The position numbers and the translations under genes were made by a program. This document shows, piece by piece, positions 22,413 to 33,464 of a stretch of 64,000 nucleotides of DNA. The notes beneath the pieces are model-generated. The model did not search any database. It had not been told where the DNA came from and worked only from the letters and a program-made list of their open reading frames with translations. The DNA comes from Eremophila alpestris peregrina (Eukaryota; Chordata; Aves; Passeriformes; Alaudidae): NCBI GenBank assembly GCA_009792885.1, contig WMCF01000014.1, forward strand, positions 13,267,641-13,331,640, given 5' to 3'. The first letter of the stretch is position 1, and every line of letters starts with the position of its first letter.

Positions 22413-24309
22413 CTTAACTGGTAAGTGATGTCTCCCCATTCTTATCTCAGCTCATGAGCCTTTCATTATGTTCTCTCTCTCTTGTCTCTCCAGTTGAGGA
22501 GGGGAGTGAGAGAGCAGTTTTTGTGGGCACCTGGCATCCAGCCAGGGTCAAACCACTACAGTGGGAATCTACAAAATAGCTGCTGTGAAATTAATGCTTC
22601 AAAGTAGTATTAGGATTTTTTTTTCCCAGGGGTGAGAGTGTGGGTTGTAGGAACCCTCTGTGACAATAGTCTTATTCCACAAAGAGTGTCCACACAGGGA
22701 AGAAGACACTAGCAACTAGCTGCTCTAAGAGAAATCATGAGTCAGGTTGTTGTTTGCTTCTGGAAGCTGAAAAATACTTCATTTATTGTTCTTAAAATCT
22801 TCCTTACTATGCATGGTCACATATCAACTAATAGCTGTGTTATAGAGCCTGGAAATTTATGTCATATGTTAATGCCAATCTTGATTCAGAAAACAGGAAA
22901 TATGAGGGTAGTGCGAATGTTTTCTCTAGTGGCTCTCAACAACTATGTTATATATAGTCACATTAATGAATGGCTTTTGTACAATGCAAATAATAAAGTG
23001 CATACACACACAGACGTGCACAAATTGTGCAGCACTCACTTGCACTTTGCACTGAGCTACAAAGTGTCCTGTCCAAGTGGAGATGTTGCAGGATGGTTTT
23101 GGATGTTAAAATAAAATTCTGCTATTTTTTTATTGGCTTATAGATAATACCATAATTCATGTTACTCTTTTTGCTTTATGAACTGGTCCCTATTAATATC
23201 TAAATCTTGTAAAATAACTAACTCGTCAAAAAAAATGGACAGTTTTTCTCTCCCTCTGTCTCATAGCTCATTGGGCTTACCACTGAAAATTGTGCTGGAT
23301 ATTTGAAATTCAAGACTAATCTGAAATTTATAAAACCTTACCAGCTTCAGCCTGCAGTGTTCTCATGTTTGCCACCTGCTCTTCTGCCTCTCAGTCTTAA
23401 CTCAGAGTCAACACTTGCTCCTTTTATTCTTTCTTAGATATATGTCATCCATGGTAGTATATCACAGGTGCAAATTTGTTTCAACTGTTGGAATCTTACC
23501 TGAGTGGAGTTATCAGATTCAGCTTTGAAAGGGTAAGTGGTACTTTCATACATAAACCCTCTGCTTACAGAATCTCTGAGTAAAGCTAGAAGAGAATCCA
23601 AGATTTCATGCCTTACTGACTGAGAAGTACTTTGCTCAGTCTTTAATTTTGGAAGGGATAATAATAACAGCAGTAGTGTGCAATGCTTGTTACTCACTGA
23701 CAAGAGCATTGTACATTTTAATGATTCACTTGTTTCAGAACATGTTTTCTCCCAATATAAGCTGGATAAAGCAATTTAGGAAGCAAAGTGCCAGACTAGG
23801 GATGGTCCTATTGGTCAGAGGAGAAGTTTGACTCCTTCAGATCCTTCTGAAGGCTCCAGAAATAGCTTGTGTGACACCTCAGTTTACTTTTATGTGACAC
23901 AGAGACCATGACACACTTCCTGCTGGAACATGAAATCATCTGAAACTGAGATTGACAGTAGTGTAATTGAAGGTATTTTTTGTCAGAGCTTTTCTTGGGT
24001 TCTTGAGTAGCAAGACTTTGTTATTTTTCTAATCTAAAAGGAAAATCCATTTTTCTGGTTAAAATAATAAATTCAGCTTTGATACTTCCTTATCTACACT
24101 ACTGGTTTTAATGTTTAGGCAGGTGACTATCTTGAGGAACAGGCCCTAAAAATCTTTAAATGCTCTCCTGTTTAATATAATGAATATTTCTGCACAGGAA
24201 GCAGTCATCTCTTCATGCTGAAGGTTGAGGGATGATAAATATTAGGTGACCTGTAGAACTGAATACCTTGCTGAGTTCAATCCTATAGCTAGCATTTTTC
24301 CATCCCTCG

Positions 24310-24431
24310 AAAAACCAAAGCAAACAAAACAAAAGAAAACAAAACAAAAACAAATAACCAAAACAAAGCACAAAACAAATAGCAAAACAAAAAACCCATC
24401 AAAAAACCCAAAACCAACAACTAAAAAACTT
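24310..24431. repeat. A-rich low-complexity tract
   Basis: About 120 bp of A runs broken by single or paired C (AAAAC, AAACC and related words), with almost no G or T. It generates a spurious lysine/threonine-rich frame on the plus strand and a phenylalanine/valine-rich one on the minus strand. No retroposed body is visible next to it. Confidence 0.85.
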
Positions 24432-24688
24432 AAACCTCTGCAGAGAAAGTCTGATAGTACCGCAGTTGCCATACACATTTTGATAATATTTATATTTCTT
24501 TCTGAGCCTGGTGAGAGCCTGTCCAAGAAGGTAGAAGCCCAGAGGCCTCGGAAATCCAATACCTGGAAGAAGCAGGAATCTATTATTGTAGAGGGTGAAT
24601 CCATCTCGTCATAAGTCCTTACTTCAGTTAACTCCTTGTACCCTGGTTTTGATGGGTTAGAGCTGTGAATGACAAAAGACACAGAATA

Positions 24689-24721
24689 ATAACAGTAAAT
24701 AATTCTTACTATTACTGTTAT
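24689..24721. repeat. Perfect 10-bp inverted repeat with 13-base loop
   Basis: ATAACAGTAA at 24689-24698 and TTACTGTTAT at 24712-24721 are exact reverse complements. The stem is AT-rich and would be only weakly stable. Chance is possible in DNA of this composition. Confidence 0.75.
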
Positions 24722-27700
24722 CTTGAGCCTGTCATTCTAATTTCAAATAGCTAGAAGTTCTTCAAAATAACACACATAGCAAAATAAACAACTGATTGCA
24801 GCAAAGGCAGGCTTTCTTTTAACTACAGAATCTCCTAATTTCAAAGGTGCAGCACTGGATATTGTAGGTTATGCTGAAGGACAGCAAATAATTTGTAAGC
24901 CAATGTATACTGCTTGTGCTATCTGTAGGATGTCTGAAAGCATTAAAAATTCATGATCTTTTAACAAGGAGCTACAGCAGTAACAACATCAAGCTCCAGC
25001 AATAGTTTTCAGGTTAGTGCTTTGAAATATTTATTTTGTCTGATTTTAAAATGTTTAGTCTGGAACATTTAAATTATACTTTCCCACTGTATATATTTGG
25101 CTTGCAGAGCCTGTCTCTGGGACTCTGGACAAGTATGGACTGCTAGTTACCCTATTTTATTGTTTAGAAAACCAGTCTGTGGTAGAAGCCTAATGCAAAA
25201 AACAAAGTGTCCTTTTGAGAATGCCAGGGTCAAAGTACAAGGCCGGGAAAAAAAAAGTAAAATGAGATAATAGGAATCTTGTGAGAATTTTTGGTGGGAA
25301 TAAAGACCTCTAAAATCCAAGCACAGTGGAAATTTATACAACAGTGCCTGAATGCATGTGCTAACAGAACAAAATCTTCTGAGAAGAGTCATGACTGAGT
25401 TCTAAAATAATTGAAATACAGTAAGAAAATAACAATCTTTTAATTACTTAACTGACTTGTCCTTTTATGATCAGTGGGAGCATAGAAGTCAGCTTTTTAT
25501 TGTTTTATTGAGGATTTGCTGTTTCAAAAAATTTGTCCCAATTTACAAAGAAACTGAGGCAACAGACTTGTCCTGAATCAAATTAAAATGAACATTAAAA
25601 TATCACAGTAAAATACATGGAAATTGAGCAATTAGAGCTGCCTGCTTTGGTTAGGACTGGATATTTAAATGAGGTATAAATATGTGCATTGATATATACA
25701 CCTGACAACTGGCTAGTACATCATATGGGAGTGGAATTAAGTATTTCAATATATGGGATGGGTTCTTAATTCAACCACAGTCAAGCTAGTAGGAATGGGT
25801 AAAACTTCCTGATTAGGCATCGTCAACTGGAGAACAGGCAAGACAAGTTTTTCTGTGGCCCATTTTTCCTATTTACGCTGTCCTTAGCTGCTTGCTTTCT
25901 CCAGTTTTTTTGGTTTTGCCTTGCCTGTTATCCTATTAAGGGCCAACTCTGTTTTCACTGATAAAAGAAAGGTACAGCTGTTGGAGTGAGAGCGGAGGTT
26001 GGTTCTTGCTCTCAGGAGATACGTTTTTGTCCCTAGAGACATTTTCACTTGTCACAATAACAAGGGATGTGGCTAGTCTTCCACACAGAGGGGCGATTTT
26101 AGCCAAAGGAGCATTAAAAATCTTTTAGTAAAAGACTAAAAAATCATTATCATTATTTTTTCCTGAAGAACCTAATACAAACTCTCTTGGGTACATCGCA
26201 ATAAAACATAGTCTAGTGACAGACCTGCTCTAATCCAAAACTATGTCCAGCTACAACCAGTTCTCATGCATATTTGTTTTTAAAAATTAAGATGACTTTC
26301 ACCAGTATTTTTGGTACTCTTGAGATATGATGACATTTAATCATTAAAAAAGCTTTAGACACAGCATGGGAAAGTGCTCTATTTTCTATCACCATTTCCC
26401 TTCAATTATCATATAAATGAAACCAGATAGACTGCAAAATAAAATCCACTCAACTGAAATATTTTCAGCCTTCTACACATATTCTCCCACATTCTGGTAA
26501 AAGTCTCAGCCTCTTTGTATTCTTTCCCAACTTTAACGTGACCTTTAGAGCTAACCATATCTCTGTAAGATTTTTTTTTTTTTGAAAGCAAATAGATAAG
26601 TAACTGCATTATTGAAAACAACTTGAAATGTTCAATAGACAGAAACTACTGCGAGAAAAAGAAGGGAATGAGTGGATACTGTGTTGGAACTGAAAGAAGA
26701 GTCCATGTTAAAAACTTTTTGGATTTAACAGCATATCTCTAGTTTGGTGATCAGCTTCTGACAATCTGTTAGATGAGGAGACAAAGTTTGGTCTGTACCC
26801 CTACATCAGTGCTATTGCAGTTCCCCAGTGAAGTGAACATTTCATATTCTCTGTTATTTCCATGCAGTCTGCCCCAGGTGACACCAGCAGTGCTTGTCCA
26901 GAAGACCTGGATGTTCTTCCCATTTATAGCTGTGAGAAAAGAAGAAACAAAGTGAATCCATGGGAATGATTCAAGATTCCTTCCCAAAGAAAACAAGGCC
27001 CTGACTAAAGAAACTGTTCAGGGATGTGTAATTACTGCTTCCATTAACCATGGAAGTAAATAGAGTTTATTCATGAGTTTAAAGATGGGTTATTCTTTCT
27101 GAAGATTAATGTTCATTAATGCTAATCAGGGTCTCCTGAATCCTAGTTGGGGTACTTGCTAGCTGTAGTCACAAAAATTCGTCAGTGCAAATATGATCAA
27201 GACTCATCAAGTTGTTTAAGTGTACAAACAAAATTTTAGTTATAAGAAAGTTAGTGTATTGTAACAAATGTGGCTATAAGCTGTTTTGGGAAAAATCAAA
27301 GTTTCTGATACACGTATTTTATTCCTCCATGTCTGAAATACCTTAGGAAGTCTTAAAATAGATTGGGAAACCTGGGCCCCCATTTTATGGCCTACGAAGT
27401 ATACGCATAAGAGCAGTGTGGGGTTTTTTTATTGCTCAGCAATGCATTATGTATTTATATATTTTATTAGTGAAAAAACAAGCTGAAAGGTGGTATATTT
27501 GAGACCAGAGGACTGTATTTCTTTTATAGCAGGTATATGTTTGACTTCTCTCATCAAGTATTGTTCAGTCTTTTTGATGTATATACTTACCCACTACCCC
27601 TATTTTATGTTGCTTTCTTGCTTTGTCTGATGTTCTACTTACTTTTTTTCCCCAGTAAAAAACATTTTTAGTTTCACTAGATTTGGGATAGTTTTTAATG

Positions 27701-27827
27701 GAAGCACATCAGACAGAATGGGTATACCTGTAGGAATAAAGCTATAATGTCAACAGGACTCTTTGTAGCCATAAAAAGAAGAACGAGATCTACCTAAAAA
27801 TTATGTGAGTAATGCAGGACCCATGAA

Positions 27828-27948
27828 TGGGGCTTTGGGCAACCTGGTCTAGTGGAAGGTGTCCCTGGCTCCAGGTGAGGGGTGGGTTTTGGATCTAGGT
27901 GATCTTTAAGATCTCTTCCAACCCAAACAGTGATTCCACAGTTCTGTG
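27828..27948 (+). mobile_element. CR1 LINE, 3' terminal fragment
   Basis: About 120 bp matching the end of CR1: GGGCAACCTGGTCTAGTGGA, then AGGTGATCTTTAAGATCTCT and TTCCAACCCAAACAG, closing with the 8-mers ATTCCACA and GTTCTGTG at 27933-27948. Only the extreme 3' end was copied, or only that end survives. It carries no coding sequence. The left boundary is set where the similarity fades. Confidence 0.85.
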
Positions 27949-30900
27949 AGTCTCTGGAGAGGAAAACTGAATTTTGGGAAAGACATCTGGAAGGCACCAA
28001 GATGCTCAGGAGTTATAAATGGATTAGGGTGCATTCGGTGGTGGGGCAGATGTGGGGAGTTGAGGACTACCTAAACTCATGGCACCCAGAAGGGTGATGC
28101 AGAATACAACCTTCTTAGGGACTGTCTGAGGGAGAGAGCTGCAGAGCCAACTGGGAAAAGCAGGAGTAGCAGCATCAGAAACAGACCTGTCAGATAGCCT
28201 TCAGTCCCCAGCACTTTGGTGAGTCAGGCTGGAGAGAAGGTAATTGGTGGTAGCTGTGCTTTATTTAGTGACTTTAGTTACTGTGTGGAAACTGCCACTT
28301 GTTTCTATTAAGAACATGTTGTTTAAGTGGGATTAAGAATTTAAAAGAAAGCTGCCTGGGCACCCAGCCAAACAGAAGATATCCATTTATAGTTTAGCAA
28401 TGATGAGCCAACACTGGGAATTACTAAGCCAAGTTCCTCCACGATGTAAGCTAATATAAGCAAGCCTGAGGCCCTGGTGTATGAAATGAGTCTGTTTCCC
28501 CAAAATGTAACCGATACAAAAAAAGATCCTTGTTGTCTGCTTGTAGACATTCGGTATTAGCATAAGAAATCAGGGAATTCTGTCTGGATGGACATTGAAA
28601 ACAAGGTTTGTACAAGGAAGGAAAGCTTCCAGAGAGGCTGTTTTTTTGTAGCCCAGAAAATGAGAACTTGCTAAAAACATGAAGATCTGCAGTGTGAGAA
28701 AAGGCAAAGAAGTATCCCCTACTCTCTTGTGTTACTGAGCTCATCATGGAAAGGACTTGGTTTTGAAGATATGTTATTTCTTTTTCAAATGGTGAAACAG
28801 CTGGATGTCACTAGATGAAGCCATGCAATACAAAAAATACCTACAGCAAAAAGAAGTTTTAACATAGAAAAATATAGATATCTTTTTCTCCCCATTCTTA
28901 TCACAGTTGATTTCCAGGCTTAAATATTTAAATAGTTGCCCAAGTTATTCAGTAACTCATTTTATATAGGCATTTGCTTTACATGTTGCCTCATCCAAAA
29001 TTCGCTTTATTTTCTTGCCCACTGATTTCCTAGCATCCTGGGAAATCATAACACACTCAAAAAATACAGTGTTTTCTTTCTAAACTGACAATATTATCCT
29101 GAATGAATTAATTCTCTGAAAGGTTGAGAGCTGTGCAGTGGCTTGCCTAAAATTATATAAATGGTCCCAGACATTGCCTGGCAACTGTCTGATGTCCCTA
29201 CCAATCAGAAGATGATTTATGTCTATAAAGTTCTGGACTGCTCTCTGTTTAAAGGAACTTCAAAGACCTCTGTTGTCTCTGGGGACAGAGTTGCATCCTT
29301 GTGGCTTGATACACCAGCTGAAGAAAAATTGATATAGCGTGGAAATATATTGTCAAAGACCTATCCATTATTTACTGTTGATCAATGCTGAAAGTTGAAG
29401 TTTAAAAGTTGAGGTCAACAGTTCTTTGTCTCAGATATTTAATGGAAAACAATCAGAAGAGTTGGAGCTGGGAGGACCAGAGGTCCATTTGATGAAGCAC
29501 CAATTGATCACTCCATGACTTCTCCCTTTGGGAATGGTTGTGTGACAGAAGTTTGATTCATCATCTGTCCTGTGCAGATGGGGAGTAGTGAATGCTTTGT
29601 TGTGTTCACCTTTATTTGATTGAGCACTGGGGACTACTAGGTCATATGGAAGGAACAGACAGAGTGTAAACAACTGGAGAAGATGCATGGGGTTGTGGCT
29701 ACTCTCTCAGATGGATCTGAATACTTAGCTCTAATTCTGATTACATGGGGTTTAATGCAATGTCATGAACAGAGTAATCTCTGTGTGTGGAAGAGATGGT
29801 ATACACACTGTATTATGGGGAATGTGCTGGCAGGAAAAGCAACAGGTCACTTACCATCCTTGGAATGAGTACTTCATAATAGCCTCATGCACTGGGAATG
29901 TTTAGTTTGCTGACCTGCTTTCTAGAATTACTTAACTTCCTCAAAAGTAAAGTGGCTCTGTCAGGACAAGTGAAAGAATAACTGGGCACAGAATGTCTAA
30001 TGCTGTGACAAATAAATCCCAAACAACCAGCATCTGTGATTATTCTGTGCTTGTAATGGGAGTCTTTGGGAAACACATACAGAACTTGACCTAGATCTTG
30101 GAGAACCTCTACAGGCTGCCAACAAGAATATCAAGAGCAGATAGGAGTGATGAGGCTATTTGGTAGCATTTGGAGAGAGTGAGAGATGGGTGTTGCTGAA
30201 CTACATGCTGCTGGGTGCCTGAGAGATACCCTGGATTGCTGGAGAGGCTTTCCTGTTCCTGGGCACAGCACACACTTGGTTTGCCAGCTGCTGCAGTGAT
30301 AGGGAGAGAGATTCAATGGAGCAGCAAAGCAAAAACCTGGCAGAAGCGGTGGAGTGTAGTTTTCTGTTTTCCAGGCTCTTGATGGAATTTTAAGTATAAA
30401 GGCTAATTAAATTGCTGAAGTTTTAAGAATGAAAGCAAACATTTAATGGCATTTTTAAAAATTGCTCTCTGCACAAAAAGGACTGTGTACTTCATACACC
30501 TTTGGAAAAGAGATGTCAGCATTATCAACTTTTGCAGTATTTGAAGGCACACTATTATGTTTTAAAAAGGTCCATCTGAGGTGAGATAATTGTCTTTCAG
30601 GAAACTTATCTTAGAATATAGGAATTGTGGCTGAAAATGTGGTATTTTAAACCATTTCCCATTTGGCCTCTGTTTTCAATTCCACAAAGATATTGGTGCA
30701 AAATGCATGAGATTCCAGGTGCTTTTTAGGCTTGTCTAGACCTGCACATGAATTCATAAACAAAATGACACTTTTAATACTATAATAGCTGATATTCTCA
30801 TGCTTGCTAATTTTTGCAGAATTATGCCCTTGAGGACAAGTGAAGTTAATCATATTTGGTTTAAGAGACAACAGAAATTCATGTCTGATATTTGAGTTAT

Positions 30901-32584
30901 TAATGATGTCTAATTAATATACCCATTAAAAGTTTGCAAGATTAATCTAGCAAGTAAATTGTAACCAAGTTTAAATTGAAATTTTTTTTCTGAAATTGGT
31001 TTTCCAGACTTTAAGAAAGGATTTTAAATAGACTGCAGTTAATAAGAAATCCCAAGCAGTATTATTTGTATGAAGTAGCAGGCTGAGGAATTAGTAACAG
31101 GATCCTAAATCTTTTTTCTTTACCTTACCAGTGTGACTGTAATCCTTCATGGTTTTAATGAATAATACTTGTGTATTATGTGTTGACTAAATGCTAACAT
31201 ACATTAATTTCTAGGTCCTGGATTGGTTCAGCTGAGCAGCTGCCCATTCTGTAGAAAGAGTGGGTGTTATCTGATATGAGTCACTCATAGAAAGAATGCC
31301 AGACTTCCCAGAAGGTCATGGGGGAGAGAGCAAGGATTGAAGGAAAGGAGAACAGGAAAGATCACTGAGATTGTGGCTGGGCTCCTCAATTCAAGCCAGA
31401 GCCAGGTGGCATGGACTAGGTCATGAGCACCCTGTTTGGGGAGAGCTCCCTGCAGAGTTACACTGCATTTTGTTCTCTCGTTTGGTCATCACAGGGTCTC
31501 ACTACATCTTTGTTATTTTTGTCTGTAATTTTTTTCTGTTCAAAGGTTCTGGAGAGGCTGGGAGGGATTTGTTGCTGCCAGTTACTGAAATGTTTTATAA
31601 CATGAATTGAAGGTATTTATTACATGTATGGATGTAGTTTGTGGGCATGCTGGAGTTTTTCAGGGAGCAACATCCAAAGTGGTTAAAGACTTGGGATAAC
31701 CTGTTCACAGAAAGATATGGCAATTGAGACACTGAGATTCTTTGTAGAGTGAAGAGTGAGTACATTTGACATCTAGAGATGTCAGGACAGAGAAGTTGCT
31801 TAAGGCAGAAAGAAACTCTTGGGATAGATGTGTTTGATTTTTTTTTCAGATTTAGACATTTTCTTGTGGGTGAGGCAAAGACCTATGCTTTGATTAAGCC
31901 AGGATTTTATGATTGAAACAGATTTTGGTACTGAATTACTCAAATTGTTTCTGTGAATATGAACTCCTGACTTATTTTTAAATTCTAACAGTGACCAAGC
32001 AGTCAGTTGTACCTCCTTGACAAAAGCAAGAATTACAAATTAAAATGCTTGCTTGAACACAAACACAGATATGGCATGAGACTGATTTGTGAAGTCTCAG
32101 GAATGCGGGGGAGATGGATTACAAGATTTGCAGCTTGGCTAGATTGGCCTGTGGGCACACACAAAGTGCTGTGATTTACTTTGGTGGCTACAGTGCAAAA
32201 GCCTGCAGCCTTTAAAGTGATCAGCTGCATTTCCAAGGGAAAAATGTGTTATTTGTGTTTAAGTTGTTTTCTGGTTTTTTTTTTTTTTTTGTTTTGCTTT
32301 TGGTGTTTTATTGTTTTTTGGTTTTTTGGGTTTTTTTGTGTGGTTTTTTTTGGGTTTTTTTTGTTGTTTTTTTTTTTTATGACAAATACACACTTTGTCC
32401 ATGTGTTGTGGTTATGGTTGCTCAGAGAGTCTATCACAGAGACCTCAATCCCCTGCTAGAAGCATAATTGCTGGGCTGTAACTTACTCATCTCCAAACCC
32501 ACTGAAATCACAGGGACCTCTTTTTGTGTTAGATAATTGAGTAGCTGAGGTGAATGACTCTGGTACCAACATGATCCATAGTGG
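27949..32584. other. AT-rich single-copy DNA without a recognisable gene
   Basis: Frames stay below about 100 codons and none resembles a known protein. The block at 27990-28250 is somewhat richer in G and purines but shows no family resemblance. The only clear structure is the T-rich tract at 32275-32378, just before the CR1 copy. Confidence 0.55.
32275..32378. repeat. T-rich low-complexity tract with G interruptions
   Basis: About 104 bp of T runs separated by one to three G and rare other bases. It is roughly the complement in style of the A-rich tract at 24310-24431. It encodes spurious phenylalanine-rich frames. It ends about 200 bp before the CR1 copy and is not visibly part of it. Confidence 0.85.
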
Positions 32585-32652
32585 GCTGTTCTAGGTGCAC
32601 AGGGTGGATTCCCAGACTAGGGAAACAGAAGGGTATGAACAGAGTGGGCCAA

Positions 32653-32745
32653 TGGGCAAAGGCCAGTAGGATGATGTTCAACAAGGCCAAGTGCTGGATG
32701 CTGCACTTGGGCCACAAAAACCCCAGGCAGTGCCATAGGTTGGGA
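32653..32745 (+). pseudogene. Remnant of CR1 ORF2 downstream of the reverse transcriptase
   Basis: In the frame starting at 32581, residues 31-55 read MMFNKAKCWMLHLGHKNPRQ and then CHRLG. This matches the conserved segment of CR1 ORF2 that follows the catalytic core. The frame then drifts out of phase. It is a transposon relic, not a host gene. Confidence 0.7.
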
Positions 32746-33013
32746 AAGAGTGGCTGGAAAGCTGCCCAGCAGAAAGGGACCTGGGGATGCTGGTTGGCAG
32801 CTGTTGAACACAAACCAGCAGTGCCCAGGTGGCCAAGAAGGCCAGTGGCATCCTGGCCTGTATCAGCAATAGCGTGTCCAGCAGGACCAGGGCAGTGATT
32901 GTCCCACTGCACTCAGCACTGGGGATAATAGCTGTGGGATAATGTCTGATGGCTGGCTGTTGGTCACATGTCCAACCCAGTTTTGGGTCCCCCACTTGAA
33001 AGACACTGACGGG

Positions 33014-33118
33014 CTGCAGTGTGTCCAGAGAAGGGCAATGGAGCTGGGGAAGAGTCTGGAGCACAAGTCTGATGAGGAGCAGCTGAGAGAGCTGGGAGTG
33101 TTTAGTCTGGAAAAATAG
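33014..33118 (+). pseudogene. Remnant of the CR1 ORF2 C-terminus
   Basis: Translates as LQCVQRRAMELGKSLEHK, then SDEEQLRELGVFSLEK and a TAG stop at 33116-33118. This is the same C-terminal block seen at 10757-10876 and 45303-45479. The stop cuts the ancestral frame short. Confidence 0.72.
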
Positions 33119-33464
33119 GAGGGTCAGAGGTGACCTTAACAATTGTGTGGTGAGGAGGGTGTGGTGAGGTGGAGGTCAGCCTCTTCTCCCAAGTTACAAG
33201 TGACAGGACTAGAGGTAACAGCCACAAATTGTCCTAGGAAAGGTTTAGTTTGGATTTTAGAAAAAAAATTCTTCACCAGCAGGGTTGTCAAGCACTGGAA
33301 CAGGCTGTCCAGGGAAGAGTTTGAGTGACCATCCCTGTTGGTATTTTAAAGATATGTGGATGTGGCACTGAGGAACATGGTTTAATGTTGGACAGTGCTG
33401 TGTTAAGGGTTGGACTTGATGATCTTAAAGGTCTTTTCCAAGCTAAACATGCTATGCTTCTATG

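Larger units (their letters stand above)
21092..22560 (+). mobile_element. Solo LTR of an endogenous retrovirus, split by a nested LTR
   Basis: The outer LTR starts TGTATTGGGTTTGA and ends in CCACTACA. The end read in reverse, TGTAGTGGTTTGA, is an imperfect inverted copy of the start. Removing the nested LTR and one 4-bp duplicate leaves about 1038 bp. A TATA-like TATTTTAG lies at 21259-21266 and AATAAA at 22358-22363, so the sense is plus. The interior between 21300 and 21710 is made of diverged GC-rich units with recurring GGAGCAG and CAGCCC words. The sequence resembles, from memory, an LTR common in passerines. No internal retroviral genes adjoin it. Flanking pentamers AGGGG (21087-21091) and GTGGG (22561-22565) match at only 3 of 5 positions, so no target duplication can be claimed. 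Frames at 21284-21638 fall in the LTR and are not genes. Confidence 0.82.
22561..27827. other. AT-rich single-copy DNA without a recognisable gene
   Basis: A 125-codon frame at 22737-23114 (+) starts soon after the LTR but has no recognisable domain, and its composition follows the AT-rich background. I treat it as chance. Paired frames at 24242-24682 on both strands come from the A-rich tract at 24310-24431. A 10-bp inverted repeat lies at 24689-24721. Confidence 0.55.
32585..33464 (+). mobile_element. CR1 LINE, 5'-truncated copy
   Basis: About 880 bp in the plus sense, running from the ORF2 reverse transcriptase tail through the ORF2 C-terminus to the 3' end. Landmarks are TGTGTCCAGAGAAGGGCAAT (from 33019), CTTCTCCCAAGTTACAAGTG (from 33182), TTCTTCACCAGCAGGGTTGT (from 33269) and GATGATCTTAAAGGTCTTTT (from 33417), with the closing 8-mers ATGCTATG and CTTCTATG at 33449-33464. 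The stretch around 32915-32980 is unusually diverged from the rest. Stops and frameshifts run throughout, so it is inactive. Its 3' half closely resembles the copy at 45246-45726, suggesting one subfamily. The left edge is uncertain by a few tens of bases. Confidence 0.88.

Noticed and set aside
21087..22565. 5-bp target duplication for the outer LTR (AGGGG against GTGGG)
   Set aside because: Only 3 of 5 positions match, so it cannot be distinguished from chance.
22737..23114. 125-codon plus-strand frame after the outer LTR, considered as a retroviral or host coding remnant
   Set aside because: No retroviral or host motif is recognisable, composition matches the AT-rich background, and the LTR ends cleanly before it.
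24242..24682. 146-codon minus-strand frame rich in Phe, Val and Cys
   Set aside because: It is produced by the A-rich tract at 24310-24431 read on the opposite strand.
32678..33142. 154-codon minus-strand frame, the longest in the window
   Set aside because: It lies entirely antisense inside the CR1 copy at 32585-33464, whose sense strand carries the recognisable ORF2 remnants.
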